This document shows, one piece after another, positions 27,062 through 36,393 of a stretch of 64,000 nt of DNA. Location: positions 4,154,001-4,218,000 of the forward strand of contig NZ_CP020919.1 in NCBI RefSeq assembly GCF_003076475.1. Direction: 5' to 3'. Made by a program: the position numbers and the translations under genes. Source of the DNA: Flavobacterium kingsejongi. GTDB taxonomy: Bacteria; Bacteroidota; Bacteroidia; Flavobacteriales; Flavobacteriaceae. Below the pieces are notes generated by a model. The model ran no database searches, was not told the DNA's origin, and worked only from the letters and a program-made list of their open reading frames with translations. Positions within the stretch are counted from its first letter, which is position 1. Every line of letters starts with the position of its first letter.

Positions 27062-29545
27062 ATGAATAAATTTTACACCTTACTTTTCTTCTTATTATTC
27101 ACCGCTTTAAGCTTTGCACAAATCCGTGGTAAAGTAACTGCAAAATCAGGCGAAATATTACCTTACGTCAGTATACTGGTCGCCAATACCTATAACGGAA
27201 GTTCCTCTAATGATTTAGGGAATTATGAAATCAATATCCGGGAAAAGGGAAAATATACCCTAATCTTCCAGTCCCTCGGCTATAAAACAAAAAAAGTTAC
27301 GATTGATGTGGTAGCTTTTCCACACCAACTGGATATCGAATTGGAAGATGAGAATTTCACATTGGACGAAGTTGTTATTTCCAATCAGGAAAACCCAGCC
27401 AATGCCATTATTAAAAAAGCAATTGCAAGTAAAAAAATTAATTCGGCTAAAACGGACAAATTCAAAGCAGACTTTTATTCGCGTGGGATTTTCCGGGTAA
27501 AAGACATGCCTAAAAAAATCATGGGCGTAGAAGTTGGCGATTTCGACGGCACTCTGGACTCTACACGAACCGGAATATTATATTTGTCGGAGACCGTATC
27601 TAAAATAATTTACCAGAAACCGGACAAAATCAAAGAAGAAATCATTGCTTCAAAAGTCAGTGGAAACGACAATGGCTTCAGTTTCAATACGGCCAGCGAA
27701 ACCGACTATGATTTTTATGACAATTATGTGGACTTCAATATCAATATGGTATCGCCAATTGCTAATAATGCCTTCAATTATTACAAATACAAATTAGAAG
27801 GTTCTTTCTATGACGATAACAACAACCAGATTAATAAAATAAAAGTCATTGCCAAACGGGATAAGGAACCTGTGTTTGAAGGTTACATCTATATTGTCGA
27901 AGACAGCTGGGCGATTTATGCTGTTGACCTCGAAGTATTGGGTTATCGGGCACAACAGCCTATTATGGAAAAAATGACGATTACCCAGAATTACAATTAC
28001 AACACCCAAACGAAAATGTGGGTAAAAAATCTCCAGACCCTCGACTTTAGTGCTGGGATCTTTGGAATACAATTCACTGGAAAATTCACACACGTTTTTA
28101 GTAATTACGAATTTAAGGACGCTTTTGAAAAGAAAACATTCTCCAGGGAGATTGCCACATTTGCTACTGACTCCAATAAAAAAGAAGACAGTTACTGGGA
28201 TACTTACCGTCCTGTTCCACTAACGGAAGAAGAAGTTGCCGACTACAAGAAAAAAGACAGCATCCAGACGATCCGTAAATCAATCGTCTACCTGGATTCT
28301 ATAGATGCGAAAGGCAATAAATTTAAAGTTGGAAAAATTTTAACTGGCTACACCTATACCAATACCTTCAAAAAAACACGCTTTAATTACGAGGGATTGC
28401 TCAATATCGGATCTCTTGGATTCAATACGGTACAAGGTTGGAATTTCGGGACCGGATTCTCCTTTCGGAAATATGATGAAAGTACAGGTAAATCATCAGC
28501 TGCCAGCGTAAATTTTAACTATGGAGTAGCTGAAGACCGTTTGCGTGTGATAGGTGCGTTCTCTCACCGTTTCAATACAAAAAATTATGCCTCCTTTTCG
28601 ATCTCCGGAGGAAGTAAGGCAGAGCAATTCAATTCAAACGAACCGATCATCAATATCGTCAACTCGGTCAGCACTTTGTTTTTTAAAGACAATTACATGA
28701 AGCTTTACAATAAAGAATTTTTACAGTTTGTCTATGGACAGGAAGTGGTAAATGGAATTTATGCGAGTGCTAAAGTTGAATATTCAGCCCGTAAGCCATT
28801 ATTTAATACTACCGATTATGTCCTGATCAAAAATAACAAAGAGTATACCTCAAACAATCCTTTAGCGCCAAATGACTACAGTACTCCGGCTTTTTCAAAA
28901 CACAATTTAGTAAAAGCGACTATTGGAACACGCATTCGCTTCGCACAGGATTACATTACGCGACCTGATGGAAAAATGAATATCCCGAACAGCAAATACC
29001 CGACACTGTCGCTGGCGTATGAAAAAGGTCTTGCCGGTAGTGAAGACCGTTATAATTATGATTTAATTGCAGGAACAGTTAGCTATCGTACGACCATTGG
29101 TAATAAGGGTGATTTTGGCATCAATATTAAAGGAGGAAAATTCTTTAATGCCGAAAACATCGCTTTTATGGATTACAAACATTTCAATGGTAATCAAACC
29201 CATGTAGGATTAACCGGAAACTACCTGAATTCATTCAACCTGATGCCCTATTACACCCACAGCACTAATGATGCTTATTTCGAATTCCATGCAGAGCATA
29301 ACTTTAAAGGGTACATCATGAACAAAATTCCATTACTCAATCAACTGCAATGGAATTTAATTATAGGCGCACACCAGGCCGCTACACCCGATTACAAACC
29401 GTATCAGGAATTTACTGTTGGTTTTGATAATGTTGGATTTGGAAAATTCCGGGTATTCCGCGTGGATTATGTACGCTCGTACCAGGGAGGATTTCAGGCC
29501 GACGGTATCATTGTAGGATTTAAATTTGGCGGCTTACTGGATTAA
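27062..29545 (+). CDS. DUF5686 protein with carboxypeptidase-like regulatory domain
   Basis: Large secreted outer-membrane-associated protein of 827 residues. Signal peptide ends at SFAQ|I. Residues about 21-105 form a CarboxypepD_reg-like beta-sandwich (IRGKVTAKSGEILPYVSILV to KTKKVTIDV). The remainder matches DUF5686, with NPANAIIKKAIASKKIN and a C-terminal barrel-like half ending in GIIVGFKFGG. No TonB plug is present. Function unknown; presumed outer-membrane barrel. Likely co-transcribed with aroQ. Confidence 0.85.
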   Translation: MNKFYTLLFFLLFTALSFAQIRGKVTAKSGEILPYVSILVANTYNGSSSNDLGNYEINIREKGKYTLIFQSLGYKTKKVTIDVVAFPHQLDIELEDENFTLDEVVISNQENPANAIIKKAIASKKINSAKTDKFKADFYSRGIFRVKDMPKKIMGVEVGDFDGTLDSTRTGILYLSETVSKIIYQKPDKIKEEIIASKVSGNDNGFSFNTASETDYDFYDNYVDFNINMVSPIANNAFNYYKYKLEGSFYDDNNNQINKIKVIAKRDKEPVFEGYIYIVEDSWAIYAVDLEVLGYRAQQPIMEKMTITQNYNYNTQTKMWVKNLQTLDFSAGIFGIQFTGKFTHVFSNYEFKDAFEKKTFSREIATFATDSNKKEDSYWDTYRPVPLTEEEVADYKKKDSIQTIRKSIVYLDSIDAKGNKFKVGKILTGYTYTNTFKKTRFNYEGLLNIGSLGFNTVQGWNFGTGFSFRKYDESTGKSSAASVNFNYGVAEDRLRVIGAFSHRFNTKNYASFSISGGSKAEQFNSNEPIINIVNSVSTLFFKDNYMKLYNKEFLQFVYGQEVVNGIYASAKVEYSARKPLFNTTDYVLIKNNKEYTSNNPLAPNDYSTPAFSKHNLVKATIGTRIRFAQDYITRPDGKMNIPNSKYPTLSLAYEKGLAGSEDRYNYDLIAGTVSYRTTIGNKGDFGINIKGGKFFNAENIAFMDYKHFNGNQTHVGLTGNYLNSFNLMPYYTHSTNDAYFEFHAEHNFKGYIMNKIPLLNQLQWNLIIGAHQAATPDYKPYQEFTVGFDNVGFGKFRVFRVDYVRSYQGGFQADGIIVGFKFGGLLD

Positions 29546-29565
29546 TACCGCTAATGCTATAAAAC

Positions 29566-29601
29566 AAAAAGCCCGGGTTCCTATTGAATCCGGGCTTTTT
29601 T
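29566..29601. terminator. Bidirectional intrinsic terminator
   Basis: Stem AAAAGCCCGG/CCGGGCTTTT between convergent genes (DUF5686 protein and murA). Confidence 0.92.
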
Positions 29602-29622
29602 ATATGCTTAAGGCTTTCTGAA

Positions 29623-30930
29623 TTATTCCGAAACGATTTTTGCCCCAAGGCTTTTCAATCGTTCTTCAATATTCTCATAACCTCTGTAGATTTGTTCAAT
29701 ATTCTGGATTGTACTCGTTCCTTTAGCAGAAAGTGCTGCAATCAACAAGGATATTCCAGCCCTGATATCTGGTGAAGACATGGTCGTCGCTTTCAGTTGT
29801 GATTTAAAATCATGCCCAATCACTACAGCACGGTGCGGATCACACAAAATGATTTTTGCGCCCATATCGATCAATTTATCGACAAAGAACAGGCGGCTTT
29901 CAAACATTTTTTGGTGAATCAATACACTACCGCGAGCCTGTGTAGCTACAACCAGGACAATGCTCAATAAATCCGGTGTAAAACCAGGCCACGGTGCATC
30001 TGAAATAGTCAGGATAGATCCATCAATATAATTTTGGATTTCATATCCGTCGGTATGAGCCGGGATATAGATATCATCGCCTTTTTGTTCCAGTGTAATA
30101 CCAAGCTTTCGGAATGTTCCCGGAATTACCCCAAGATTTTCCCAGCTTACATTTTTAATGGTAATCTCACTACGGGTCATCGCAGCAAGTCCAATCCAGG
30201 ATCCGATTTCAATCATATCCGGAAGTATGGTATGCTCACAGCCATTCAAAGCCGTTACTCCTTCAATTTCCAGCAGGTTGGAACCAATACCGGTGATTTT
30301 TGCCCCCATACGGTTCAGCATTTTGCAAAGCTGCTGCAGGTAAGGCTCACAAGCTGCATTATAAATGGCGCTTTTTCCTTCTGCCAATACTGCGGCCATT
30401 ACGATATTTGCCGTTCCGGTTACAGAAGCTTCATCTAATAACATAGTCGCTCCTTTTAATCTTGGAGATTCAACGCCATAAAAATGATCTTCTTTGTTGT
30501 ACCTGAATTTTGCCCCCAGATTAATCAGTCCTTCAAAATGGGTATCCAAACGTCTTCTCCCGATTTTGTCTCCACCTGGCTTTGGAATATATCCTTTTCC
30601 GAAACGCGCCAATAACGGGCCTACGATCATAATAGAACCTCTAAGGGAACTTCCTTCTTTCTTAAAAGCTTCTGATTCCAGGTATTCCATGTTAATAGCA
30701 TCGGCCTGGAACGTATACGATCCTTTCGCGATTTTAGTAACTTTTACACCAAGGTTTTTCAATAAGGAAATCAATTTGTTTACATCAATAATATCCGGGA
30801 TATTGTTGATTGTAACTACTTCCGGAGTAAGCAATACAGCACATAAAATCTGTAAGGCCTCATTTTTTGCTCCTTGCGGAGTAATTTCACCTTTTAAAGG
30901 TACATTTCCTTCAATTTTGAAAGTTTCCAT
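29623..30930 (-). CDS. murA: UDP-N-acetylglucosamine 1-carboxyvinyltransferase with Asp in place of catalytic Cys
   Basis: First committed enzyme of peptidoglycan synthesis, transferring enolpyruvate from PEP to UDP-GlcNAc in the cytoplasm. 435 residues; start at METFKIEGNVPLKGEI (ATG 30928-30930). Conserved parts: PQGAKNEALQIL with Lys22, SLRGSIMIVGPLLARFG, and the flexible loop KPGGDKIGRRRLDTH. In that loop the residue equivalent to E. coli Cys115 is Asp121 (codon GAC). This substitution is known from mycobacteria and chlamydiae and makes the enzyme insensitive to fosfomycin. The DUF4290 gene lies 72 bp upstream on the same strand. Confidence 0.95.
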   Translation of the reverse strand: METFKIEGNVPLKGEITPQGAKNEALQILCAVLLTPEVVTINNIPDIIDVNKLISLLKNLGVKVTKIAKGSYTFQADAINMEYLESEAFKKEGSSLRGSIMIVGPLLARFGKGYIPKPGGDKIGRRRLDTHFEGLINLGAKFRYNKEDHFYGVESPRLKGATMLLDEASVTGTANIVMAAVLAEGKSAIYNAACEPYLQQLCKMLNRMGAKITGIGSNLLEIEGVTALNGCEHTILPDMIEIGSWIGLAAMTRSEITIKNVSWENLGVIPGTFRKLGITLEQKGDDIYIPAHTDGYEIQNYIDGSILTISDAPWPGFTPDLLSIVLVVATQARGSVLIHQKMFESRLFFVDKLIDMGAKIILCDPHRAVVIGHDFKSQLKATTMSSPDIRAGISLLIAALSAKGTSTIQNIEQIYRGYENIEERLKSLGAKIVSE

Positions 30931-31002
30931 ATTTTTCTGACGGGATTCTGAAAACCAAGACACACCACGGAATGACCGGGTTGTAGACTTGGCTTTTGCA
31001 AT

Positions 31003-31692
31003 TTATTTTCGGGTTATATTTTTATTTGTGTTTTGTTTTCCGTTTTTGGTAATCTTCGGCTTTTGAGGCCCGGATTGAATTTTATTGGACATCCTTTTGT
31101 TCGTACGCATCAGGTCCGAGGAATTCGATAATTCTTCTGAAGATGCTTTTAGGTTCAGCTTCCCATCAGACAATTCATAAAGGTGTTCAAAGATAACATC
31201 ATCTTTTACCGTATCCTTATTCCAGCTCAGGTAGGATTTTTTCATGTGATTGGCAATCACGATAATCAAAGCGCTTTTCATCTCTCCATCTTCCCATTTG
31301 TTGGCCACATCAATCATATACTTGATATTATTGCCATAAAAACGGTATTTTGGAAAATTCTGAGGGTAATTAAGCGGATCCGGTTTTTGCTGTAGCAATT
31401 CCCGTGAAGGTATTGGGTAGGGTGATTCCACTTCCAGTTTAAAATCAGACATTACAAAAAGCTGATCCCAGAGTTTATGCTGAAAATCAGGCACGTCCCT
31501 CAAATGCGGATTCAGGTTCCCCATAACCGAAATAATGTATCGCGCCATTTTATTCCGTTCCGTTGCATCCTCAACCTGGGTCGCCTGGTCAATCAGTTTT
31601 TGCAAATGACGTCCGTATTCCGGAATAATCAAATGAGGCCTTTCAGCATTATATTCAAGATGCTGAATAACATCGTGTGGATTTTCTTGCAT
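31003..31692 (-). CDS. DUF4290 protein
   Basis: Soluble protein of 229 residues matching DUF4290 (LEYNAERPHLIIPEYGRHLQKLIDQA near the start, NPHLRDVPDFQHKLWDQLF, FPKYRFYGNNIKYMIDVA). The last 35 residues are a basic, low-complexity tail rich in Lys, Asn and Thr. No catalytic motif recognised; function unknown. It lies upstream of murA on the same strand, an arrangement that recurs in Flavobacteria, so a cell-wall connection is possible. Confidence 0.85.
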   Translation of the reverse strand: MQENPHDVIQHLEYNAERPHLIIPEYGRHLQKLIDQATQVEDATERNKMARYIISVMGNLNPHLRDVPDFQHKLWDQLFVMSDFKLEVESPYPIPSRELLQQKPDPLNYPQNFPKYRFYGNNIKYMIDVANKWEDGEMKSALIIVIANHMKKSYLSWNKDTVKDDVIFEHLYELSDGKLNLKASSEELSNSSDLMRTNKRMSNKIQSGPQKPKITKNGKQNTNKNITRK

Positions 31693-31718
31693 AATTAATT
31701 CTGTTGTTCTTCTTGGTT

Positions 31719-32003
31719 TTATAGCGAAATAATTCCCTCTACTTTCGAAACTTCAATATATTTTTCGATAATATTGTCAGCGCTTTTCATTCTGACATTG
31801 ATAGAAATAGCAGTATATTTCCCTGTTTTAGAAGGTGTAGTTTCGATAACAGCGCCCATGTCGTTAAAAGAATTTTCTACATAAAAAATATTTTCCGCAG
31901 AAGTCGGAACAATAAATTTATACAAATATTCTATCGGCCATTGGCTGCTTTCGTTTAATTCTTCTTTTAAGCGTGCGTAAAATTCTTCTGTTTTCTTATC
32001 CAT
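31719..32003 (-). CDS. DUF493 family protein (YbeD-like)
   Basis: Small alpha/beta protein of 94 residues in the DUF493 family (ferredoxin-like ACT-type fold), with YLYKFIVPTSAENIFYVENSF and KTGKYTAISINVRMKSADNIIEKYIEV. Start at ATG 32001-32003 (MDKKTEEFYARLKEE). TATATTTG at 32025-32032 on the minus strand is a good -7 element, implying a leader of about 15 nt. Possibly co-transcribed with the DUF4290 gene 26 bp downstream. Function unknown. Confidence 0.85.
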   Translation of the reverse strand: MDKKTEEFYARLKEELNESSQWPIEYLYKFIVPTSAENIFYVENSFNDMGAVIETTPSKTGKYTAISINVRMKSADNIIEKYIEVSKVEGIISL

Positions 32004-32196
32004 TGAATGTGTAAAAATAGTCAGCAAATATACAGTTTTAGTAGTGTATATTTTGTATGGTTTTTATTTTTTTGAGTGCAGGATTTAAAGATAAAACCTT
32101 TCTTTGTAAAATCATAATTTTGATTCGTTTTTTTAACTCCTTAGCCTTTCAGTTTCCAAAATGTTTAAGTAATTTTGCGCCTTATTTCTCAAAAAA

Positions 32197-32736
32197 TTGG
32201 AAAAAGAAATCGTTGTTATCATTGGAGGTCCGGGAACCGGCAAAACCACTATTATAGATGTGCTAATTGCTCAGGGACATTGCTGCTATCCTGAAATTTC
32301 CCGTGAAGTTACTATGGAAGCTAAAAAACAGGGAATCGAACAATTGTTCCTCGAAAACCCACTACTATTCAGCGAATTATTGCTGGAAGGGCGGAAAAAG
32401 CAATACCGGGAAGCACTGGAAGAAGACTGCAATATCATTTTCCTCGATCGCGGCATCCCAGATGTGCTCGCTTACATGCATTACATCGGCGACGCTTATC
32501 CTCCTTTTTTTGACGAAGCCTGCAGGGACCATACCTACACTAAAATATTCATCCTCCCGCCCTGGGAAGAAATCTATACCGGCGATGATGCCCGTTATGA
32601 AAACTACGACCAGGCAAAACTCATATACAACCATTTGGTCGAAACCTATGAAAACTATGGCTACCAACTGATTGAAGTACCAAAAGATACACTCGAAAAC
32701 CGGATCAGTTATATTTTAGGGCGACTCGATTGTTAA
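32197..32736 (+). CDS. P-loop AAA-type ATPase/kinase-like protein (AAA_28)
   Basis: P-loop NTPase of 179 residues. Walker A is GGPGTGKTT at residues 10-18; a Walker-B-like IIFLDRGIPD follows near residue 85, then FILPPWEEIYTGDDARYENYDQA. The pattern matches the AAA_28/NadR-like group of small nucleotide or phospholipid-handling kinases; substrate unknown. The start codon is TTG (32197-32199): TAA at 32170-32172 closes the frame upstream and no in-frame ATG lies before Walker A. TAATTTTG at 32170-32177 fits a -7 element, giving a leader of about 15 nt, which supports this start. Confidence 0.82.
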   Translation: MEKEIVVIIGGPGTGKTTIIDVLIAQGHCCYPEISREVTMEAKKQGIEQLFLENPLLFSELLLEGRKKQYREALEEDCNIIFLDRGIPDVLAYMHYIGDAYPPFFDEACRDHTYTKIFILPPWEEIYTGDDARYENYDQAKLIYNHLVETYENYGYQLIEVPKDTLENRISYILGRLDC

Positions 32737-32749
32737 TCCTGGAGCATAA

Positions 32750-32905
32750 AACCAGGCATTATCCGCAGCGGTACTTCCCGCCATCCACTTTATTTTTTTT
32801 CTTCCGATAACGCCCGGAAGAAAAAAAGATGCCGTTACTGTCGGGGCTACTCTACCGCCATGGCTTTTCCCGAAAGGGCAGTTCATTCCGTAACCCGGGA
32901 CACTT
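32750..32905 (-). repeat. Probable dispersed flavobacterial intergenic structured element
   Basis: The gap between the ATPase gene and recQ holds a GC-richer, structured block. Its core is a perfect 13-bp stem TTTTTTTCTTCCG/CGGAAGAAAAAAA (about 32787-32822), flanked on one side by GTGGATGGCGGGAAGTACCGC and on the other by AGCCCCGACAGTAACGGCATC (minus-strand sense). A second small hairpin, CCCTTTCGGG, lies near 32870. I recall very similar blocks (AGCCCCGATAG..GCGGCATCC, GCGGATGGCGGG) between many Flavobacterium genes, and it may correspond to the flavo-1 RNA motif. I cannot confirm the copy number from one window. Confidence 0.55.
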
Positions 32906-32941
32906 TAGGCAAATTCTAAAAAAAAAACTACTTTTGAATTC

Positions 32942-34834
32942 ATGCAGAAAGCACAGGAAATCCTAAAAAAGTACTGGAAACACGAACAATTCCGCGGACT
33001 ACAGCAACCCATCATCACATCGGTTCTCGGCGGGAATGACACCGTAGGGCTTATGCCTACAGGAGGTGGAAAATCGGTTTGTTTCCAGATTCCGGCTTTA
33101 CTCAACGAAGGTATTTGCCTAGTGATCTCTCCATTGGTCGCACTAATCAAGGACCAGGTACAGAATCTGCAAAGCAAAGGTATTAAAGCCATTGCCATGA
33201 CAGGCGGTATCAAATCCGATGAAATGATCGACCTTTTAGACAATTGCCAATTTGGAAATTACAAATTCCTATACCTTTCCCCGGAACGCCTTCAGTCAGA
33301 CTGGATTATGGATCGGATTAAAAACCTGCCCATCAGCCTCATCGCGATTGACGAAGCCCACTGCGTTTCCCAATGGGGCCATGATTTCCGCCCGGCCTTT
33401 CTAAAAATCGGTGGACTCAAAGACCATTTCCCAAAAATTCCTTTCTTGGCACTGACTGCTTCGGCAACCCCAAGGGTACGGGAAGATATTATTACCCAAC
33501 TCGGGATGACAGCCCCCAATGTATTCCAGTCCTCTTTTATACGGGAGAATATCGCCTATATGGTTTTTGAAACCGAGGATAAACTATTCCGCATTGAACA
33601 AATCCTACGGAAAAACCCACAGCCATCCATTATTTATGCCCGGAATCGCAAAGCCTGTCATGAGACTGCAGCCCAACTGCAATCCCTGGGTTTCACAGCG
33701 ACATTCTATCACGGTGGATTGCCTCCAAAAGAAAAGGAGAAAAACATGAACCGCTGGATGAGTGATCAGGTACAGGTAATGGTAGCTACCAATGCATTTG
33801 GTATGGGGATTGACAAACCCAATGTAAAAACGGTCATCCACATCCACCTGCCTGAAAATCTCGAAAACTACTATCAGGAAGCCGGACGCGGCGGCAGGAA
33901 TGGAGAAAAATCATTTGCCGTGCTACTCACCACCCAAAGCGATGTACTCCATGCAGAAAACCAATTTATAGCAGTCCTGCCCGATAAGCAGTTCCTGAAA
34001 GAAGCTTATATCAAACTCTGCAATTATTTCCAGATTGCCTATGGCGAAGGAATTAACGAACAATTTTCCTTCAATCTGAATCAATTTTGCAACATTTATA
34101 AATTCCCGGTTCTTAAAACCTACAATACCTTTCAATTCCTGGACCGACAAGGTATCATTACGTTGTCCCAGGAGTTTTCAGAAAAAGTCACAATACAGTT
34201 CATCATTGACCAAAAAGAAGTGGTACGCTACATGAGCCTGAACCGTAGCGACGAAGAAGTCCTCCTGGCATTGCTTCGAAGTTATCCCGGTATCCACGAA
34301 ATGCCTTCCGCGATCAACCTGGCCATGATAGCCCGGAAAGCTAAAACAACAGAATCTTTTGTGAAGTCCGTTTTTGAAAGGTTACAACAAAAGAAGATTA
34401 TAGAATACCAGGCCCAAAGCAATGATGCCCTTTTGACATTTAACGAAGTCCGGGAAGACGATAAAACCATCAATAGGGTTACCAAATACCTTGAAAGGCA
34501 AAACAACTTAAAAAAAGAGCAACTACAATCCGTCCTGCACTATGTTACCACCAAAGACAAATGCAAAAGCCGCATGATCCTCACCTATTTTGGCGAAACA
34601 GAACTTACCGACTGTGGCCATTGCTCCTATTGCATTACTAAAAATAAGCCACGCAACGATTATAAAAAAATGGCAGATCAATTCCTGGAGCTGCTTTCCG
34701 AAAGAGCTTTAACATCAAGAGATCTGCTAATTATTACCAATTATCGGGAAGCGGATATTATCTTTGTGCTCCAGTTGATGCTGGAGAACAAGAGCATCGC
34801 CATTAATGCGGTCAATCAATATTACCGCCGCTAA
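32942..34834 (+). CDS. recQ: RecQ family ATP-dependent DNA helicase
   Basis: 3'-5' superfamily 2 helicase of 630 residues for recombination and fork repair. Motif 0/I: FRGLQQPII and MPTGGGKS (Lys44); motif II DEAHCVSQWGHDFRP with the RecQ aromatic-rich loop; motif III LTASATP; motif VI QEAGRGGRNG. The RecQ zinc-binding domain is at the C terminus (KCKSRMILTYFGE, then CGHCSYC). No HRDC domain follows, so it is a short form. A TACTTTTG -7 candidate at 32929-32936 sits only 5 bp before the ATG, which would make the transcript leaderless or nearly so. Confidence 0.93.
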   Translation: MQKAQEILKKYWKHEQFRGLQQPIITSVLGGNDTVGLMPTGGGKSVCFQIPALLNEGICLVISPLVALIKDQVQNLQSKGIKAIAMTGGIKSDEMIDLLDNCQFGNYKFLYLSPERLQSDWIMDRIKNLPISLIAIDEAHCVSQWGHDFRPAFLKIGGLKDHFPKIPFLALTASATPRVREDIITQLGMTAPNVFQSSFIRENIAYMVFETEDKLFRIEQILRKNPQPSIIYARNRKACHETAAQLQSLGFTATFYHGGLPPKEKEKNMNRWMSDQVQVMVATNAFGMGIDKPNVKTVIHIHLPENLENYYQEAGRGGRNGEKSFAVLLTTQSDVLHAENQFIAVLPDKQFLKEAYIKLCNYFQIAYGEGINEQFSFNLNQFCNIYKFPVLKTYNTFQFLDRQGIITLSQEFSEKVTIQFIIDQKEVVRYMSLNRSDEEVLLALLRSYPGIHEMPSAINLAMIARKAKTTESFVKSVFERLQQKKIIEYQAQSNDALLTFNEVREDDKTINRVTKYLERQNNLKKEQLQSVLHYVTTKDKCKSRMILTYFGETELTDCGHCSYCITKNKPRNDYKKMADQFLELLSERALTSRDLLIITNYREADIIFVLQLMLENKSIAINAVNQYYRR

Positions 34835-34876
34835 CGCATAAAAAACAACTACTAACTTTAAGACTTCAAATACACC

Positions 34877-35824
34877 ATGGAAAAATTAAAAATCGTTTTT
34901 ATGGGCACACCGGACTTTGCTGTCGGGATCCTGGATGCTATTCTCCAAAACAACTATACTGTTGTTGGCGTGATCACAGCTGCGGATAAACCGGCCGGGC
35001 GTGGGCAAAAAATAAAATATTCTGCCGTGAAAGAATATGCGCTGGAACACAACCTAAGGCTCCTACAACCGACCAACCTTAAAAACGAAGCCTTCCTGGA
35101 AGAGTTAAAAAGTCTCGAAGCCAATCTTCAGGTAGTTGTCGCTTTCCGTATGCTACCGGAAGCTGTCTGGAAAATGCCAAAACTTGGTACTTTTAACCTC
35201 CATGCTTCTTTATTGCCGCAATACCGTGGTGCAGCCCCTATCAATTGGGCCATTATAAACGGGGAAACAAAAACAGGGGTGACCTCATTTTTTATCGACG
35301 ACAAAATCGATACCGGCGCAATGATCCTGAGCAAGGAAACCCCGATAGATCCCGAAGAAAATGCAGGACAACTGCACGACCGCCTGATGCATCTGGGGAG
35401 TGAAACAGTAATTGAAACACTGGCACTCATTGCATCAGGAAAAGCAACCACAACCGTACAGGAAGAAAAAGGAGAAATTAAAACGGCCTATAAACTCAAC
35501 AAGGAAAACTGTAAAATTGACTTTACCCAGCCAGTAGAGCAAGTCTACAACCTCATCCGGGGACTTTCACCCTACCCCGCTGCCTGGTGCTTTTTTGCTG
35601 ATAATGAGCAGGAATGGAACGTTAAGATTTATGATGCGCAACTCGAAAAAGAAGCCCACGATTTTCCAGTTGGAAAAATAATTACAACAAAAAAAGAACT
35701 AAAAATAGCGGTAACCGATGGTTTAATCAAGGTTAATAGCCTCCAATTTCCTGGAAAGAAAAAAATGAATACTGCTGAACTGCTCAATGGGATTGCATTT
35801 TCTGAAAATGCAAAAGCGTTGTAA
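34877..35824 (+). CDS. fmt: Methionyl-tRNA formyltransferase
   Basis: Formylates Met-tRNAi using 10-formyl-THF before translation initiation. 315 residues: N-terminal Rossmann domain (IVFMGTPDFAVGILDAIL), the folate-enzyme active site in FNLHASLLPQYRGAAPINWAIINGE with catalytic Asn/His, and Asp in FIDDKIDTGAMI. The C-terminal OB-type tRNA-binding domain (NLIRGLSPYPAAWC to end) is present. 42 bp downstream of recQ on the same strand. Confidence 0.96.
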   Translation: MEKLKIVFMGTPDFAVGILDAILQNNYTVVGVITAADKPAGRGQKIKYSAVKEYALEHNLRLLQPTNLKNEAFLEELKSLEANLQVVVAFRMLPEAVWKMPKLGTFNLHASLLPQYRGAAPINWAIINGETKTGVTSFFIDDKIDTGAMILSKETPIDPEENAGQLHDRLMHLGSETVIETLALIASGKATTTVQEEKGEIKTAYKLNKENCKIDFTQPVEQVYNLIRGLSPYPAAWCFFADNEQEWNVKIYDAQLEKEAHDFPVGKIITTKKELKIAVTDGLIKVNSLQFPGKKKMNTAELLNGIAFSENAKAL

Positions 35825-35926
35825 GGTGCATAAACACTGATAACTAAGGAATTTTGAAAAAAGCAACAAAGTTTATCAACAAATACCTTGACTTATCAAC
35901 AATTACATCAAAATGTAGGCATTACG

Positions 35927-35957
35927 TTTGCACGGTAAGGAAATCCGCTTAAATTTG
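35927..35957 (+). promoter_or_regulatory. HU gene promoter
   Basis: TTTG (35927-35930), spacer of exactly 19 bp, TAAATTTG (35950-35957): full match to the Bacteroidetes promoter consensus, about 45 bp before the HU start codon. Likely a strong promoter. Confidence 0.8.
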
Positions 35958-36001
35958 TAGTAGTAACGGAATGTTTAACCAACAATTAATAACTATTTAT
36001 T

Positions 36002-36277
36002 ATGAACAAATCAGAATTAATCGATGCTATCGCTGCTGATGCAGGAATCAGCAAAGCTGCTGCAAAAAAAGCATTAGAATCTTTTTTAGGCAATATTGAA
36101 GGAACTTTGAAAAAAGGCGGAAGAGTTTCTTTAGTAGGTTTCGGATCTTGGTCTGTATCTAACAGAGCTGCAAGAGACGGAAGAAACCCACAAAGTGGAG
36201 CGACTATCAAAATTGCTGCAAAAAATGTAGTGAAATTTAAAGCTGGTGCTGAACTTGAAGGCGCACTAAACAAATAA
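36002..36277 (+). CDS. HU family DNA-binding protein
   Basis: Nucleoid protein of 91 residues. Typical HU fold: MNKSELIDAIAADAGISKAAAKKALESF helices, RVSLVGFGSWSVSNRAARDGRNPQSGATIKI with the DNA-inserting arm and its conserved GRNP motif, and the C-terminal KFKAGAELEGAL helix. Binds and bends DNA without sequence specificity. Single-gene unit with a consensus promoter and its own terminator; codon use is highly biased, as expected for an abundant protein. Confidence 0.96.
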   Translation: MNKSELIDAIAADAGISKAAAKKALESFLGNIEGTLKKGGRVSLVGFGSWSVSNRAARDGRNPQSGATIKIAAKNVVKFKAGAELEGALNK

Positions 36278-36296
36278 TTAGTATCCCCATACTCTA

Positions 36297-36327
36297 AAAG
36301 CTTTCCGCAAGGGAAGCTTTTTTTTTG
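36297..36327 (+). terminator. Intrinsic terminator after the HU gene
   Basis: Stem AAAAGCTTxCC/GGxAAGCTTTT with GCAA loop and a T9 tail. Confidence 0.88.
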
Positions 36328-36393
36328 TTTTTTAACGAATCTATTTGTTTATTTTCAATTTTCTTTTTAAATTTAATAAAAAATGCATCAATT

